A stretch of 64,000 nt of DNA, from assembly GCA_964247055.1 (NCBI GenBank), contig OZ176052.1:8060001-8124000 (forward strand), read 5' to 3'. This document shows, piece by piece, positions 1 to 14,879 of this stretch; within the stretch, counting starts at the first letter, position 1, and every line of letters begins with the position of its first letter. The position numbers and the translations under genes are program-made. The notes below the pieces were generated by a model, which worked only from the letters and a program-made list of their open reading frames with translations, had not been told where the DNA came from and ran no database searches. This DNA is from Paragordius varius. Taxonomy: Eukaryota > Nematomorpha.

Positions 1-3000
1 CTCCAAAAATTTAAACCATTACATAAATTATTTCTGAAACAGCAATTTACAATGCGGTCTGTAACAAATTCAATGAATAGCAGATACCTCTGCTAATTAA
101 ATTAATTTAGCTAGTTTTAACCATTTTATTAAAAATGATTTTTATTACATAACGTTATTTTAGTGAAACCTTAAAACTTTAGTGAGACAACGAGTTTAGC
201 TCAATTTTTAATACCTGGTTAAAGCATCGGATACAAGATGCTGCATTTTTAACTTTAAAGGTTAAAGGATTATCATTTTATAAAAATTATTCTATTTGCA
301 ATTTTTTTTAAATACATCAATTTTATTTAATAACTTCAAATCAGATATTTTGTTATTTATTAATAGTCCGATTAAGTTAAAAACATATGGTACTGGCACA
401 TCTCAGAATTAATATTTTTTTTTATTTAGGTAATATTGAGTTAAAAACAAAAAATCCATATTATCCAACATTTATTTTATATGAGCATAATTACGCGCAA
501 GCAATCCTAGATATGGTTATAAACTAAGTGATTTATTAATTAAATAATAGTTTGAGTTAAGGCAGAAAACATACACATCCTTGGTTAATTTTAAAAATTT
601 ACATAAACTGAAGAAAGTGGTATCATAATAACTAAATGATTGCTCCTGTTTATAAATCTAAGCCAGGTGTGTTTAACACAAATGCCTGTTCGGGCCGCAT
701 TCGAAAATATATATGGGCATTGATAAATATTATTAAATTTCAAATATACTGCATAAAGAAAACGCAATATAGTAATGGCTTAAGGCCTTCATTTAAAATC
801 AAAAGGGGATGGAATTTTTGGTATACCGATTGCTGTTTAAATATATTAGATGGAAGTTTGGAACTTGAATGTGGGTTTTCATGACCCCATATGCTTAATT
901 GAACGTGCATATATATTTTAATCTACCATCGATAGGCCCAACTGCATTCATACTCTCATTAATTTTTCGACAAACATAATGTTTGGGTATTTGGGTATTC
1001 TCGTTTTATAATTATAATAAAAAATTATATATGAATATTATAAAATTCTTGATACCGACGATTCATTTAGCCGTATAATTGTGAATCAAATACAACCCTG
1101 TCAATATTTTATAGCCACTTTAGTCGCAAGTGCTTCGATAAAAAAGAATACACACTTCATCTTTTCCTTTTTTTGCGATGATTACATTTTGGGGGTAGTT
1201 TTAATTAGAGCTAAAATTTATTTGGTCTGAATTATACACATTGTTCTCCTCTATTATAAAAGCTTATACTTTTGCAGTTTTTAATATCTTAGCTCCAAAA
1301 CACGATTACAAACAGTGGGTGATTTAAAAATATAACGTATATAATATATTCTAACAGATAAATATAATTCTGAAAGTGCTTTTGGCCTAGGCATCACCTA
1401 AAAAATATTTCCAGCTATTACTCCCTATAGAAAATTGTCAGCCCACATGTCTTAATAATTTTCTATGTAAAATCTAAAGCCTCATATTATATCCTAAACT
1501 AAAAATAATATTTTTTTAAATTATAATTTTTAGCTGTGGGGTCTGAAAGCCTAAAACCTCTAAAATGGGCTAGTATGCTAAAATAAACGCACAATCACGA
1601 GATTGCAGGATAAAAACTTTTATTATAAGCTGGATTATGATAAAGTTAGTGAAATAATGCCATTCTTCGCTTATGAATTCAGATTTTGGAAAATTTTGTG
1701 TTATAGCGATGATTATTTTAAAACTGGAAACGGTTTTTTCAATTTGATGATCCTGATCGTTTTTATCAGCTCAGACTTTTGAAAAGAGTTGTTTAACTTT
1801 GATTTTGGTTACTTTAACTTTTCTATTTCCCAAAAATTTTACCGAACTTCGAAAACTAACATATCCTGTGATCCAAATATATGAATATAAATCTTCAAAA
1901 TCATCCAATTATACACAAAATGTCTTTGTACAATATCCTCAGACAAAACTTTACTAAAAATAAATTTTTTAGTTAAATGTGCATCTTTTAATTTTTTTGA
2001 TGACATAATCCAGCATGTAATAAATTTTACGCACAATGTTTGCTTTTAATTAAACCACACTAGCCTATTAAAAGAGGTCTAAAATTTAACACTTTCGAAG
2101 CCGACATCTAAAAATTAAAAAATATAATTATTGTTTTCTTTTTAAATACGGTTTCTATACATATATTAATGATATTTTTGGGATAGGGCATTTAGGTTTG
2201 ACCAAAAAATTTTATTCAGCATAATGTGCACTATATTGCAATTTTTTGATATGGTAGAAGAAGAACAAAAGTGAATGACTTGTACAAAACCAAAAACATC
2301 TAAGAATCCTGATACATTTCATATGAAATATATGATATTTTTTGTCTGCACTATGCACATTAATAAAAATGTTGAATGTTGGCTTTGATACAGTTTTACG
2401 GAAGACCCATTTAAATTCTCTATTTCTCTAGTTATTACGAATGGCAAAACTAGTCGGTCCAGTTTTTCCAATATCCTGTATTTCGCCGCTATGACATTTT
2501 TTGCAAAAAACTATGTCCCCAAAACTATTTTTGCGGGCAGAGTTTCACACTCTAAAAAATGCGTCGCCATATAATAACGTGGCTTTGAAGCTTATCTTCG
2601 TCTAAATTGTGCATATGGGTGATTTTTCTAGTTTCAGAAAATAGGGGTTTTTAATTAGTAGCCGTGTAGGCCTCGATTCTCCTTAAAATACACCACCATA
2701 TAAAAATAACATGCTTTCGAAGCAATTTTTCGGAACACTGATGATATGGATTTAGTCATGGTTTTGATATTTTCCGTAAAAAGCAAAAAAAATTTCAAGA
2801 GCCTTTTTGGGCAGGGCACTACTTTGTTAATTTACATAGTAATAACGTAGCTTTAAATATAATTTATGTATGTAAATTAAGGTTTTACATATAAAGCAAA
2901 CACTTTAGTCCAGCGCCTTTTTTATATACCTGGGTCCTCCGATCGTCACATGGTTTTTTTGGTTTTCATTGAAAAATTTGTTTAACCATACATCGGCTTT

Positions 3001-3460
3001 TATGCTTTCAGCCTAGTTTTGGGTAATGTTAGTGTCCCATATTATTGCTGGACGACCAACACTATTTTTTAGTTTGGCTTAAAAAATAATTTTGTTTTTA
3101 CCAATTATCATTATCTACTTTGACCGTAGTAGCCAAGTCTATCTGGATGTATTTGAGATTGGTAGGGCATTTGCTTGTTATTATTATGGGAAACTGTTCG
3201 CTTAAATGTACTTATAATTGTATATTCCATATTGTCCAGCATATTCTCTTGTATTTTGTTTATTTGCCTGTTGTACTGGCTCCTTCCTTAACCCATTCCT
3301 AAACGATTTTTGATGACTACTAATAAATCCCTTGTGAATGATATCCTCAAGGTGAATAAAATTTTGTAATTTTTCGATATCGCTTAACGTAGGATTTATA
3401 TAAGTAAAATTTATTGCTTAGTAAACATATAAAGGGCTTTAATCATTATTCTTCTTCTTC
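1..3460. other. Gene-poor AT-rich DNA
   Basis: I see no exon with family motifs and convincing splice sites here. The sequence is degenerate repeat-like DNA. The stretch from about 2450 to 2960 is richer in CG-containing words than its surroundings and may be an old transposon, but I could not find its ends. Confidence 0.4.
664..790. repeat. hAT-like MITE fragment
   Basis: Starts with CAGGTGTGTTTAACACAAAT, followed by a GGCCGCATTCG block and an ATATGGGCATT block. The same order of blocks occurs in the copies at 19354, 22916 and 23307. The right end was not found, so this is a partial copy. Confidence 0.45.
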
Positions 3461-3461
3461 T

Positions 3462-3830
3462 TTAAACCTTCTTTAAACCCTGAACATTTATGGAACCAAA
3501 ATTTATCGTGCTGGATAGAGTTAAGTTCAAGCATCATCCGCGGCAGAAGTATTCGATTATATCCGTTTTTTGTGTCACCTATCGTCATTACTTTAGTTTT
3601 GGACAATTATTGTGAGGTCATAACGCCCAAGGTTTTTGAAGTTTAAACTTTTTACTGAGCTCTTTTAAATTTTCCGACTTTAAAAATATATCAGCGTAGA
3701 TACGCTCCCACGGAAGGCCCGTACGGATTTCATTATTGTTGGTGTCTAATATTATCGTGAATAGTAGGGGATTGAGAACAGAACCTTGGTCAGCCTAGAC
3801 GGAAATCAATTAACGCATACTATTTGTGTT
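3462..3830 (-). mobile_element. Non-LTR (LINE) reverse transcriptase fragment, decayed
   Basis: On the minus strand, broken frames give blocks typical of a LINE reverse transcriptase: a GLPWERIYAD stretch where the catalytic YADD box should be (the second D is lost), then FLKSENLKEL and TKVMTIG, the usual K-T-K-V motif of the following helix. Stops and frameshifts interrupt it, so it is a dead fragment. It differs from the copy at 5270-6640 and lies in the opposite orientation. Confidence 0.6.
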
Positions 3831-4547
3831 AACTGTCTCTCTTATTTTTATCATAATATTAAATTTAAATTTCATAGTGTTTTCAGAGTTTATTTTGGCG
3901 TTATTATGCGCATATTAATTTATTTTTATTTATATAGATTGGAATAGTAATACTGTTTTGCTGATTGGTTGGAATCTCATTATTGCGCTTTAGTTATATA
4001 AAAACTTAAAAATTAGTCTTGAGGGTAATGAAAAGGTGCGATAAATGGTCGATAATAATTTTTGAGGTTAGTATTGGGCTACAACATCAGATCTCATTTA
4101 TGTTGGTCGAATAAAGAAAAAACTTACATGAATCCGATTCACAATATGTATGTAATTATTGCAGATAATCTAGAAGGACTTCTCTTGAAATTTTAAATTT
4201 GAATTGCTAAATAAGTTACCTGTATAATATAACACATATTAGCAGGCTCTATTGTACATTGGTGGGTTGATCTTGAACTCTTGGTTCTATATTTAAGATT
4301 TTTAACACTATTGGTTTATGAGAAAGGAGCTTTATTTTACATGCTTTACAGGTTTGCTCGTCAATACATATAAATTGAGCTACTTTCGATAGATACAAAC
4401 ACATTTTAAACGACTGTTACCCGGACAGGAATTCTCGTGGCTATCCTAACTTTTCTTTCACCCTTTTGGACTAATTCTCTACTGCAGAGCAATTTAGAAT
4501 AAAAAAAATTTGAATTTAGCGATGATATTAAGCTAATATAATATATC

Positions 4548-7121
4548 AAAGCTTCGAATCGGTTCCTGATTTGGAACCGTACCGTTAGGGTGGAAACTCG
4601 GTTCAGGTTTTATTTACTAAAGAGTCACCCCGATTCTGATTGTTTGTAAATTCTTGGAACCAGCCCGGATTAGGTTCCACCAATATGAATAACTCCCAGA
4701 TTATTTTTAAAAAATAAAATGTACTCATTATTCATTATTGATTGTATAATAATGTTTTCCAATAAAATGGAAATACCATAATAATTTTAAAATTTGTTGT
4801 TTAAATATTATTTTTAAAAATATGATTTATGACAACATTTTTTTCGCGTATCCGATGGAAATAGAATTATAATGTTCACAATTTATTAAATTTCCTACCT
4901 TTAAAACTTGAAGAGAACCACGGTCATAATTATTTACCTAGATTATTATTATCTATAGATTAAGAATAGTTATCTTATTAATTATTGAATTTGGTAAAAA
5001 ACCATAAACTAAAGCGTCCATAGTTTCCCCCATAACGGAAAAAAATTGCCACACTATATATCAGTAGCACTCAAACTGCGGCCTACGGGCCACATGAGGC
5101 CCTCAGTTTTCGCTATATTACTTGTTGTGGAAGAGAATATTTTGAAGAGATTGAGAGAATATTTCCAGTACCTTGATTTGGGTGTTAGTGAAACGAATTT
5201 ACCCAAACCAGACTCTGTCTGCGCATATTGAAAGAATAACTTAAGAAGAAGTCCAGGTTGGTTTATAAGAGATGTCTATAAATAAAGCTGCAGGTCCATA
5301 CGATATTAACATAAACTGTTGGAAAATGGTATTGAATTTTTAAAGGATATTATTAATAATGTATTTACAACAGGTATGATACCATCCGTATGGAAGGAGA
5401 GTTTCACAGTTCTTATTATTAAAGGTAGATATAAATGATTGTAACAATTACAGAGGGATAAGATTGATGTCGCATACAATGAAGTTATTTGAGAAAATAC
5501 TAGAAAAGGGAATAAGAAAAATGGTTAGTAAAGGTAATCAATTTGGTTTTCTTCCGGGAAAGTCCACCATCGATCCGATTCACGCAGTAAGAATGCTAAT
5601 TAAAAAGCCTATAGAAATTAAAAAAGTGTTGCATTGTATTTTAATCTATATTGGAAAGGGGTTTGACAGGATACCCCGGAGTACAATATGGTGAAAAAAC
5701 GAAAAAACGTTTCTGAAAGTTACATAAAAATTATTAAAAGCATGTACGGCTCTCACTACAACAAAAAACACACCAAGTGCCAGATCCTAATGAAATAAAC
5801 CAAGGCGTCTATCAGGGATCAGCAATCAGTCCATTGGTATTTATGATATGCATGGACGAAATTTCAAAAGAAGTCAGGTATGGTGGATGGTATTTTCTTT
5901 ATGCAGACGACCTAATAGTGCTGTTAGACGAGTTGCATGAATTAAAAGAATTGGTGAGCAAATGGATTGATGCGTTACGACGATGCGGATTAAAAGTTAA
6001 TAAAAAGAGAACGGAACTTATAAATTTTGGTGGGAAAAAACGAGAAATGGAATTAGAAGAAGGTTGGGTATGAAAAGTTCAGGTGGATTGCAAATATTTA
6101 GGAGCAATTTTAGCAGCAGATGGTGCTTTAACACATGGTATAAATATAAGAATTCGAGATAGTTGGGCAAATTATATGAGATCATAAATGTTCTGTGATA
6201 TAAAAATATTGTCTAAAAGTCTATAAGATGTACAGTACTGTGTAACAGTCAACAATAATGTAAAACTCACAGACATGGACATTAAAGAAATCAGAAGAGA
6301 GGCACTTTGAGGTTACTAAAATGAGAATGCTTAGATTGATGTGCGGTGTAATGAGGAATGACAAGGTGAAGAATGTCTACATAAGAGGGTACGGAAATAA
6401 AACCGGTGACGCAAAAGATGATGGTAAATCGTTTAAGATGGTTCGGACATGTAGAAAGAGGAGATAAAAATTACATTGGTAAAACGATTGATGATTATAT
6501 TGTGAAAGGCAAGAGGGGAAAATGGCGACCTAAAACGCGATGGATAGATACAGTTAAGAGGGACATGGCAAAACTGTACCTAAAACGCGAGGACGCCATA
6601 GACAGGATTCTATGGCGAAATAGTTTACGGATATGACCGCTCGAAAGAGTGATATTATATAATGTAATTATTATTAGGCTCACAATATAAAAAGCAATTT
6701 TGCGCTAAAATGTTATATCTTAAAATCTGAGAAGTAGTTTGATGACCGAACTGCTTACAATTATTTTTTCAAGTTAATAAAGATATTCTCCATGAATGCG
6801 ATAGTTAACACAAATTTATTACTTACCTTTGTACTTATATATTTGGTTATTTAATTTTTGTAATAAATTTTGTTATATTCACAATTGTTGATATTTTGGT
6901 TTATATTTTATTAAGAATGTTGTATGGAAGTCATTTAAAGTCAGAAAACAAAATGAAACCGGTCCGAATGTAAAGAACCGATTACGAAATCATAATTTTT
7001 AATTTAATAAACTAACCCGATTTTGGTTCCTTTTGCTCAGTAACTATCCCCGTTTCGGTTTAAAAAAATTTTAATCATTCAAACTAGGTTCCACTTTTTT
7101 TCCAACCAGTTCGAAACCCTG
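4548..7121. mobile_element. hAT-like element hosting a LINE insertion
   Basis: The outer ends look like degenerate inverted repeats: CAAAGCTTCGAATCGG on the left and, read on the other strand, CAGGGTTTCGAACTGG on the right. Each is followed inside by GGTTCC/GGAACC-rich sequence. The LINE at 5270-6640 lies between them. Related GGAACCGGTTCC sequence occurs at 18145-18345. No clean 8-bp target duplication is visible because both flanks are AT-rich, so the boundary call is tentative. Confidence 0.4.
5270..6640 (+). mobile_element. Non-LTR (LINE) retrotransposon, reverse transcriptase and C-terminus, broken
   Basis: Three successive frames carry parts of a LINE polyprotein. Around 5430-5690 come the NNYRGI-like and NQFGFLPGKSTIDPI motifs, then the first catalytic block (I-G-K-GFDRIPRS). 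At 5777-6073 comes GVYQGSAISPL followed by the FLYADD catalytic box and the GLKVNKKRTE helix. At 6406-6636 comes the LRWFGHVERGD ... RGKWRPKTRW C-terminal region common in arthropod LINEs. No endonuclease domain is visible, and frameshifts and stops separate the blocks, so this is a 5'-truncated, inactive copy. A different repeat, resembling a hAT end (CACTCAAACTGCGGCC), lies just upstream at about 5068. Confidence 0.85.
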
Positions 7122-8641
7122 AAATATAAACATCAAGGCTTCAAAAATATTTTTTAAAATGTAGAATTGTCAACTCATTTTTTAAATAACTAAAAACTGA
7201 AAAATATAATTAGTGGTTTTGATTATTTAACACCAAATCGCGAATGCTGATGTTTCGATTGTATTTAAGATATATTCCAATTTTAAACTGTAGAAAATAC
7301 AAATTATTATTTATATTAAAAATAAAATAGATGTTATATTTCAGCCATAATTCTGTTATTTATTATATGACTAGAGCTGGGATAAAATACACCCGACAAT
7401 GTACTCTAAAAATAAAGAAGAAATTAATTTTTAATAATTACCTAAGAATATAAACATATTTTTCTACCATATTATTAATTTTTACCATTTCGTTCAAAAT
7501 ATATCAAAAATATAAGATATGGTATATTTTTTTACACTTTGCATCGTGTAACTGGCCACCCAAGGCCAACTTTAAGAAGTAGAAAACTAATAAAAAAGGC
7601 GGTCTTATTTAAATTTATGCCTCTATCTCAATAAAAATTGATATAAACTAGTCAAAATATGCAAATATAATTTAGTTGTGAGAAAAAAAGTTCCATAACT
7701 TATGTCATTAACCTGGTGGTTTCATACTTAAATGGATACGGCGGGTTGTTTCTCAAAAAATCATAAAAACGAATGTTTAAAAGTTGAGACCGCTGGAAAC
7801 CACATGAACTAGTTTATGTTCCCACAATCAAAGTGTTTATTCGGTAAATTCCACCGGTTCCAAACTCTGATTTTAAGTAGAATCATTTATTCAACTAGAT
7901 CTAAATTGTCAAAGATCCCTCAAATATTTAATTTTATAACCCCTTTAAAAAATCATCTCAGATAAAATGCAATACATCATACATTCTTGCAATCAGTTTT
8001 AACCTATTCCCTATATATTTTCCTATAATTTTGTAAATAATATGTCATATTAATGTTAAATCGTTCAAAATATTAATTATCTCTCATAGAAATAAGAAAT
8101 TTTAAATATTTTATTGCTATTTTTGGCTAAATTCGGTTTTGATAATAAAAAATACGACTTATAAAATTATTAAAATATTAAAAACATCTAAATTCCATTA
8201 TTACACTTAGAAGCATTCCGCAACGAAATATAGATATAAAGTTTGTTCCAATCAATGTAAATCTAAACATAATCGAATCCAAATGTTGTGTTTCCCGGAA
8301 TGTTTGAAATACAAATTTGTGAGATATCCTTTTTGTAAAATGTTTTATTTTTATAAGGGTTAACGATATTTACCGGTGATTAATATAAAGATTGCAGTTT
8401 TAAAGATAATATTCTGATAGAAAAAGTAATGAAAATATTTAATTATATTTTCTCAGAATATAGTATACTTACCGTCACATTATTATATTATAACTGATTC
8501 TCACAAATGCCAAAGATTGTTTCTCTTAGTAATGCCATTTCGTAAAAAACCGTGCGACAAAAATGGGATTCAAGAAACAACTATTTAATCAAATTACTTT
8601 TGATATATAAAATCTTCCCTATAATAAATATCGAAATGATA
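7122..8641. other. Spacer, no gene seen
   Basis: AT-rich sequence without a supported exon. Short GGTTCC-containing words near 7850 resemble the hAT-like sequence at 4548-7121. Confidence 0.4.
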
Positions 8642-9762
8642 ACACTAGACAACAAATTTTAACTTTTTTAACTGCCATTCTTGTAAATTTAAAATTTATT
8701 TCATAGTACATAATTAGTATATCTGAAAAGAAAATTGTTCTTACATGGAAGAATTTTTTTTATTAGAGTTTATCGATAATTTTTGGCCCCGATTTAACAT
8801 TAAACTCGAAATTTCGAAAATTTAAAGTTTTAGATATGAAGCCATGTATTTTATATCATTCGAAAGAGCGCAAAAAACTGCATCTTTTAAATGGTAGTAA
8901 GTCATTTAAATCCATCGGATGTAAAAGTTATTTGGATTTAAATGGTCAAAATTTTCAATCCTTAAATAAGTCAAGAATTTTCACAGACAAACTAATTTGA
9001 AAATCATATAAATTATTTTAATATAATTATTAGGGTTATATTAGTATTTAATTTAAAAAAATGTTTGGAAAAGCTTTTGGTTTGCTTTTTTAATAAAAAT
9101 TATTATTATCATAAATATTTTACCTAGTGGATACTAAAATGCATAGTTATAACTGTAAATTTATTACATAATGGCTATAAAAGATCGAAAATACCTTAAA
9201 CTTTGTTTTTATATTTAAATTTTCGAAATTATCAGCCTTGTAAAGAAAATAAATTAATATTGATGAGATGGTAATTTTTAAAAAAACAAAAAACTTAAAA
9301 ATGGCTGTTTTGAATGACATAAAAGCAATAAAAAATGTTTTAATCAAAAAAAACTTTCTTGTGTTATCTTTTTTGGACATTCACCTCCATCTAAACAGAG
9401 TTTGAGCTATTTTAATCCATTAGTTTTAAAAATATAATAATTAAAAAAATGCTCTCGCTTCGCGCGTTTGTCGCTCTCTGTGTCCAATATTAACTGTCGA
9501 TGTAATACATATTAGTATACATTTTATAGAATTTTTAATACTCTTTCGAATGATATAGTACAAATGGGCATTACTTGTATATTTTGAAAGAAAAACATTT
9601 TTTAGTAAAATTTTGATAAAGAGGGCGCATAATCAAAAATATCAAATTATACAAAATTCTTCCAACGAGTTATAATTTTTATTTCAGATTTACTGTTAAA
9701 ATGATATTAAATATCAAAAAATGCAAAAAACTCGAGTGGCAGAAAAATTTGTTGTCTAGTGT
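8642..9762. mobile_element. 1.1 kb DNA element with terminal inverted repeats
   Basis: The left end reads ACACTAGACAACAAATTT and the right end is its reverse complement (AAATTTGTTGTCTAGTGT), both followed inward by a TGCCA-type word. No transposase frame is recognisable between them, so it is probably non-autonomous. A diverged relative, with ends ACACTGCTCAACAAGG and ACACTAGTCGACAAAT, lies at 39561-40670 inside the ADAMTS gene. The superfamily is unclear because the target duplication cannot be read with certainty. Confidence 0.6.
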
Positions 9763-12700
9763 AATTATTAAAATACTAAGAAAAAGTTAGTCAAAATCAA
9801 AAAATCGCATTTTTATCATACATTCATTCGGTCGATAAAAATAAATAAAATAGAGAAAAAGGCATAAACTTTATTTGTCAAATATATCATTAAATTATCT
9901 TAAATCTAAAATAAGGTCTAACATTTTATCAGCCTGTCCTTGAAAGAATCACAAGATTTAAAACTGAAAAAATGCCATTGTGAGTTTGCCCAATATATAG
10001 TGTTTAAAAGTGATTTAATCTCTATAAATTAAGAAATTTGAATAATTGTACCAAAACGAAAAGCATATAGTATTATTTTACAAAACCTCATGTCTATAAA
10101 ATTTAAATAATTTGAAAAAACTTCTATTGTCTCAACTTTCTTTAAAAAATCCGAATCAATAGCAGTGTTTTGCATCAAATTGTATAAAAAAATATTATGT
10201 TGTAAATTTCTTAATCGATAGGCTACTTTCGCTTTGTTGCAAATTAAAACATTTATAAATTTCAATCATTTTTAAGCGCGATATATTAGGGAACTCTATC
10301 ATCTGAACGGCAAGTCAATACAAATTTAACACCAAACAATTTTTTTTAGCTTGACTTTGAGAAATGCTTTAATCAATAGTATTTATTTAGAATTATCATC
10401 AGGATCCATATTAATCAGTATTAGTTGACGCGTTTTCCCTACAACATTTATGTATTTTTATTCCGACTGGCGTGCGAGAAAAATGCCATTTTTTCACTAT
10501 TGTTAATGGCAGAAAAATTATTTTTAGTATTTCCGCAATTCATTGTGATATTTATATTCAATCTTTGGGTAATTGATTTATAAACATTAATATTTTGTGC
10601 GCACAGTGTAATAAAAATAATAATACCGTTTTATTGATAGAGCTTCTAGTGCTATAGTATTCGCCAAAAATTAATAATAGGGCAAAAAAAATATTTATTG
10701 TATCTTATGCTCCAAATAATTACATAAAAAAAAATAGGCCGTAAAAAACACTTTAAAGGCCGCGTCTAAGTATCCCTGTTATAAAGTCTAAAAATATATT
10801 CCAATCAGCACACCCTTTTCATTATAAAATAACCGCTAAAATAAATTATAAGTGTGTAACAAACGTGTGATAATTATATTTTATCTAATAATTATTATTA
10901 TTAATTTTATATATGCAAGCATAGTAATCATATATCATTTATTATATAATAATAAAAGTACTGTCAAAATTTCTATTGTTTATGCTTTTGTTGGAAAATT
11001 AATTTTAGTGTTTCAAACAATGTTACAAAGAAGGATCGAATTAAATTAAGAGGGAAAACAAAGTGTTCCCCATCTCTCATTTTGTTTTGATGTTGAAAAC
11101 AAAAAATGTTTGGTGGCCACACCACAACCGTTCAAGCTGACTTAGGATGTTGTAAGGAATGTTTTATATTCCATTATTTGTACATACGCAGTATTTTCCC
11201 CAGAGGTTGCAAGCTATTTCTTTGAATTTTCTTAAATTTTTTTACAACACTGTATGGATCAACGATTTTACGCTTACGCAAGTTTGTGTAAGATGAAAAC
11301 CAGAACATTTGATTCTGTCTTCCAGTTTTAAGTAGGTTTGTTTTAGGGTTTTCAAATGTTATGTTTTTAATTTTTAAAAAAATGGTTATAAAGTTTCAAT
11401 GTGTATGCAACATTTAATAGATACTACCATCTGTACCATCATAATATTACTATTATATAGTTACTTCCCCCCAAAATTTTTAAACCAACGTTTGAATGGA
11501 TCAGTTAAATAAGAAATTTCAATTAGCATACATATATATGCAAACTTGTTATATAAATCTGCGATCTTTTCGCGAAAAAAATTACGATAAAATTTTAGCT
11601 CACGCAATTTTGTCCAAAACCAATCATTTCCTATCATATATTCTGCGTTCTAACCTCGAAATCTAATATTTGCTGGCTTATTTTATTATTAATTTTGCAA
11701 AAATATAATACAGATTTCAACGTATAATAATGTGTTCGTTACAAAATAATTTGTTCTGTATTTTTTCTCTAATATCTATCCTTCCTTATTAAGGAATAAT
11801 ATTAACATCATTTAAATTTCTTCACATATTATCAAATCTATATTATGCTGAGCTGCGCGCACATTCAATTAAGGATGAAGGAATCCTATTAACTTATGGC
11901 AAATTTATAAAATACTTCTTATTTTTGCATACTGAATATGTAAATCTCGAAATAAAGGATATTTATAGTATATATTTATCTCAAGCCAAAACATTTTTGG
12001 TTGACAATATTTATTCTTTCTCAGATGGCTGGAAAAGTGAAAAAAATTTGCATTGAATAATTTAATTTTTTTTTGCTGTCCAAAGGGTATTATGGACATT
12101 TGCTCTACTACTTTGTATACTCATAAATACAGTCTTATTTTTTAACTGGTTCTAATCTGTATTTTTTGGATACCACAGAATATAAAGTTAATATATATTT
12201 CTTGATAGACCAAGTTTCTACTGTTTCCCCTTAGTAAAGGATTATTCATTCAATGGATCAAATCGCGTTTTCTGAACAAATCATTATTTATATTTCCATT
12301 TTTTTATAAAATATATTATGTTTCATATTATAAGCCATGATATACATATTATTATTTAATATCAAGTTATGGATCTTTTAAAGATATTCTAGCCACAAAC
12401 ACACCACCATAGCGCAAATTTATTAGTGTTATGATATAAATTTCTTAGTTATCCAATTCTATAGTTTTTTATACTTTAATCGAACAGAAATGTATATTTA
12501 CTCATTTTAATGAGATGTGTAATTGATTTATTGCTTTATATTTAACATCAAATTTAAACATATGAAGAAAAAGCAAAATTCAAAGTTAAAAGGTTGTCCA
12601 CCATCAGAGTATCAAAAAAATTTAACAGGTAAAATTTTATTTAAAATATGAAATGCTTCAACAATGTGATTACTTTAAATCGGTACTTTATACCAAGAAG

Positions 12701-14299
12701 GTTGTCACAAGTTATTTATTATATATATTTTTTTAACAACAAAAAACTAATTATATTAGCAAATGGATCAAATAGGATGGTCATTCTTGCATTTTATCAG
12801 TGCAACGAACTATTTATATTTAATCAGAATAACATTTATGCATCAACAAACAATATATTAGATAAAATTTTATTCAGATAAATTAGAGTGTAACCTAGGG
12901 TACAAGAAGTCTCAAAAGAGCGAAAACTACATTTAATTAGTTTTTTGCTTATGAAAATTCCAATAACCTTTATATATATATATATATATATATATCGGCC
13001 ATTTTGGCAATATCAACTTCGTCAAAAATAGATTTTAAAGATTTTTAAACTATCAAATAATGTGAAAAAAACATGAAACATACATAATATTAATATATTC
13101 CTAAATGTTATAGTATTTTTTTAAGTCACAACACCTTTAATTTTTTTCAAAATTTTCTCATCATTTCTGTCGTCTATCGTTCTTTTATAAAATATTAATA
13201 ATATATTTATGAATTACACCTAAATTTTAGGATTATATTACATTAGTAAATTTTAGACTCTAAAGCAAGTGGGTACAACCTGGGGCATTAAAAAATTAGG
13301 GATTTGAATAATAATATCTTAACATATTTATGCTATCAATATAAAACCATAACTTTTGGGGGAACAAATATGGGAACTGATATTAAGTTTAGATTTTAAC
13401 CTGAATATTATATTACGATTTCCTTTTAAAACCTAAAATATAATTTAACATTAGAGCCAATATCGTCAAAAAAACTTTTTTACATTCCCTGGTGAGAATA
13501 CTCTCTAACTACTAAACAAAAAAATATTTTAATTATCCTAATTGAACCTTGTTTTTATTTTTTAAAATTATTTTACCAATTAATAATATTGGTGCTTAAT
13601 TGATGACCGTTTTTCTATCTGAGCTATTATACATATAAAACCTTGTTTAATTTGGATTGATTTGGCGTATTTAACTAGTATAATGTTGATTCTTTTAATA
13701 TAGGTCAAAAATACGCCAATTGTGAATTTAGATTACATAGTTTAGTCATATATTAATACTTTTATTGTCGATTGATTAGATCTTATAAGATTTGTTTTTT
13801 GAATGTAATATTTACATTTTTATTACAATAAAATTAAAACATAAATTATCTAAAATGATTATATCCCTGTATCTAATATGGAAGTCACTTTATTGCGAGT
13901 TTTTTTTTATAAAAAACGGGAAACGGATTGCATCCGGTCCGTTTTGAAACAAATGTTCAGAGAGAATTATTGAAGCATAAAAAGAAATAAACTGTAGGAA
14001 AAGAAAATAGATAGATCTTTACCCTGTCACTGTTTCAAATTCAATATTGAAACAAAAGATTGTAAAAAATAAGTGATTATTAACAAATATCATATATAAC
14101 TGTATAAATGTAGTAAATTCATGATTTTACATGTTTGCTTATGAAATAATATTGGGTGAAAAAGGTGTAAAATGTTTGTAGCTATCAGATAAGAATTATA
14201 TTGGGCAGAGTCAGTAATCAATTTATACACAGATATGTAATTTTTAATAGTGTTGAAGATTATTTATATATTAAAAACCGTGCAAAGTGTTGGCTTTAA
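9763..14299. other. Spacer, no gene seen; TA microsatellite
   Basis: No exon is supported. A (TA)n run occupies about 12969-12994. The remainder is AT-rich with no long repeats that I could pair. Confidence 0.4.
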
Positions 14300-14879
14300 C
14301 ACTTGGATACAACACACTCAGTTTAGTCCTTCGATTCAAATTGGGGTAGTTGGATACCCCAGGCCTGTTTTAAATCAAATACTTTAAAGAGTATAGAAGC
14401 AATCGCAACCATGGCAAAATTTTGCACTTATATAACATTAATAAACCGAAATATATAAAAAATTTTATTCAAAAATACTTGATATTACTTATTTTGAGCT
14501 AAAACTGAAAGGTAAAAATTTAGTCAACGTGACATGTGTCAAATTGTTAAATTAAAAAATAATACAAAATAAACCGCTTTTTCCATTTCTATCAATGTTA
14601 GATGTGATTTATATAGAAAATAAGCTTTAGTTTTACCCTTAAAATTGAATGAAGACGATATTTTGCAAAATTTTTGTAAAATAAAAATGGCGTCGAAGTA
14701 GTTTGAGATGGAACTTTTTTTTCAAAACAAAATTTTATCAAAATATTTTGGCATATTTATATAATCTTTATCAGGATAGAAGCATAAATTTAAATTGGGA
14801 CCGTTTCCTGCAGTAGTTTTTTAAAAATTTTAATTTAAATTTAGTCTGGGGTATTTATACCCCAATTTGAATCGAAGTG
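14300..14879. mobile_element. piggyBac-like MITE with TTAA duplication
   Basis: TTAA occurs immediately outside both ends (14296-14299 and 14880-14883). The termini begin CACTTGGATACAAC on the left and CACTTCGATTCAAATTGGGG on the right. The left subterminal region also contains CTTCGATTCAAATTGGGGTA. TTAA target duplication is the hallmark of piggyBac elements. The 580-bp body has no frame. Relatives lie at 26480-26810 (inverted, partial) and 49722-50211. Confidence 0.75.
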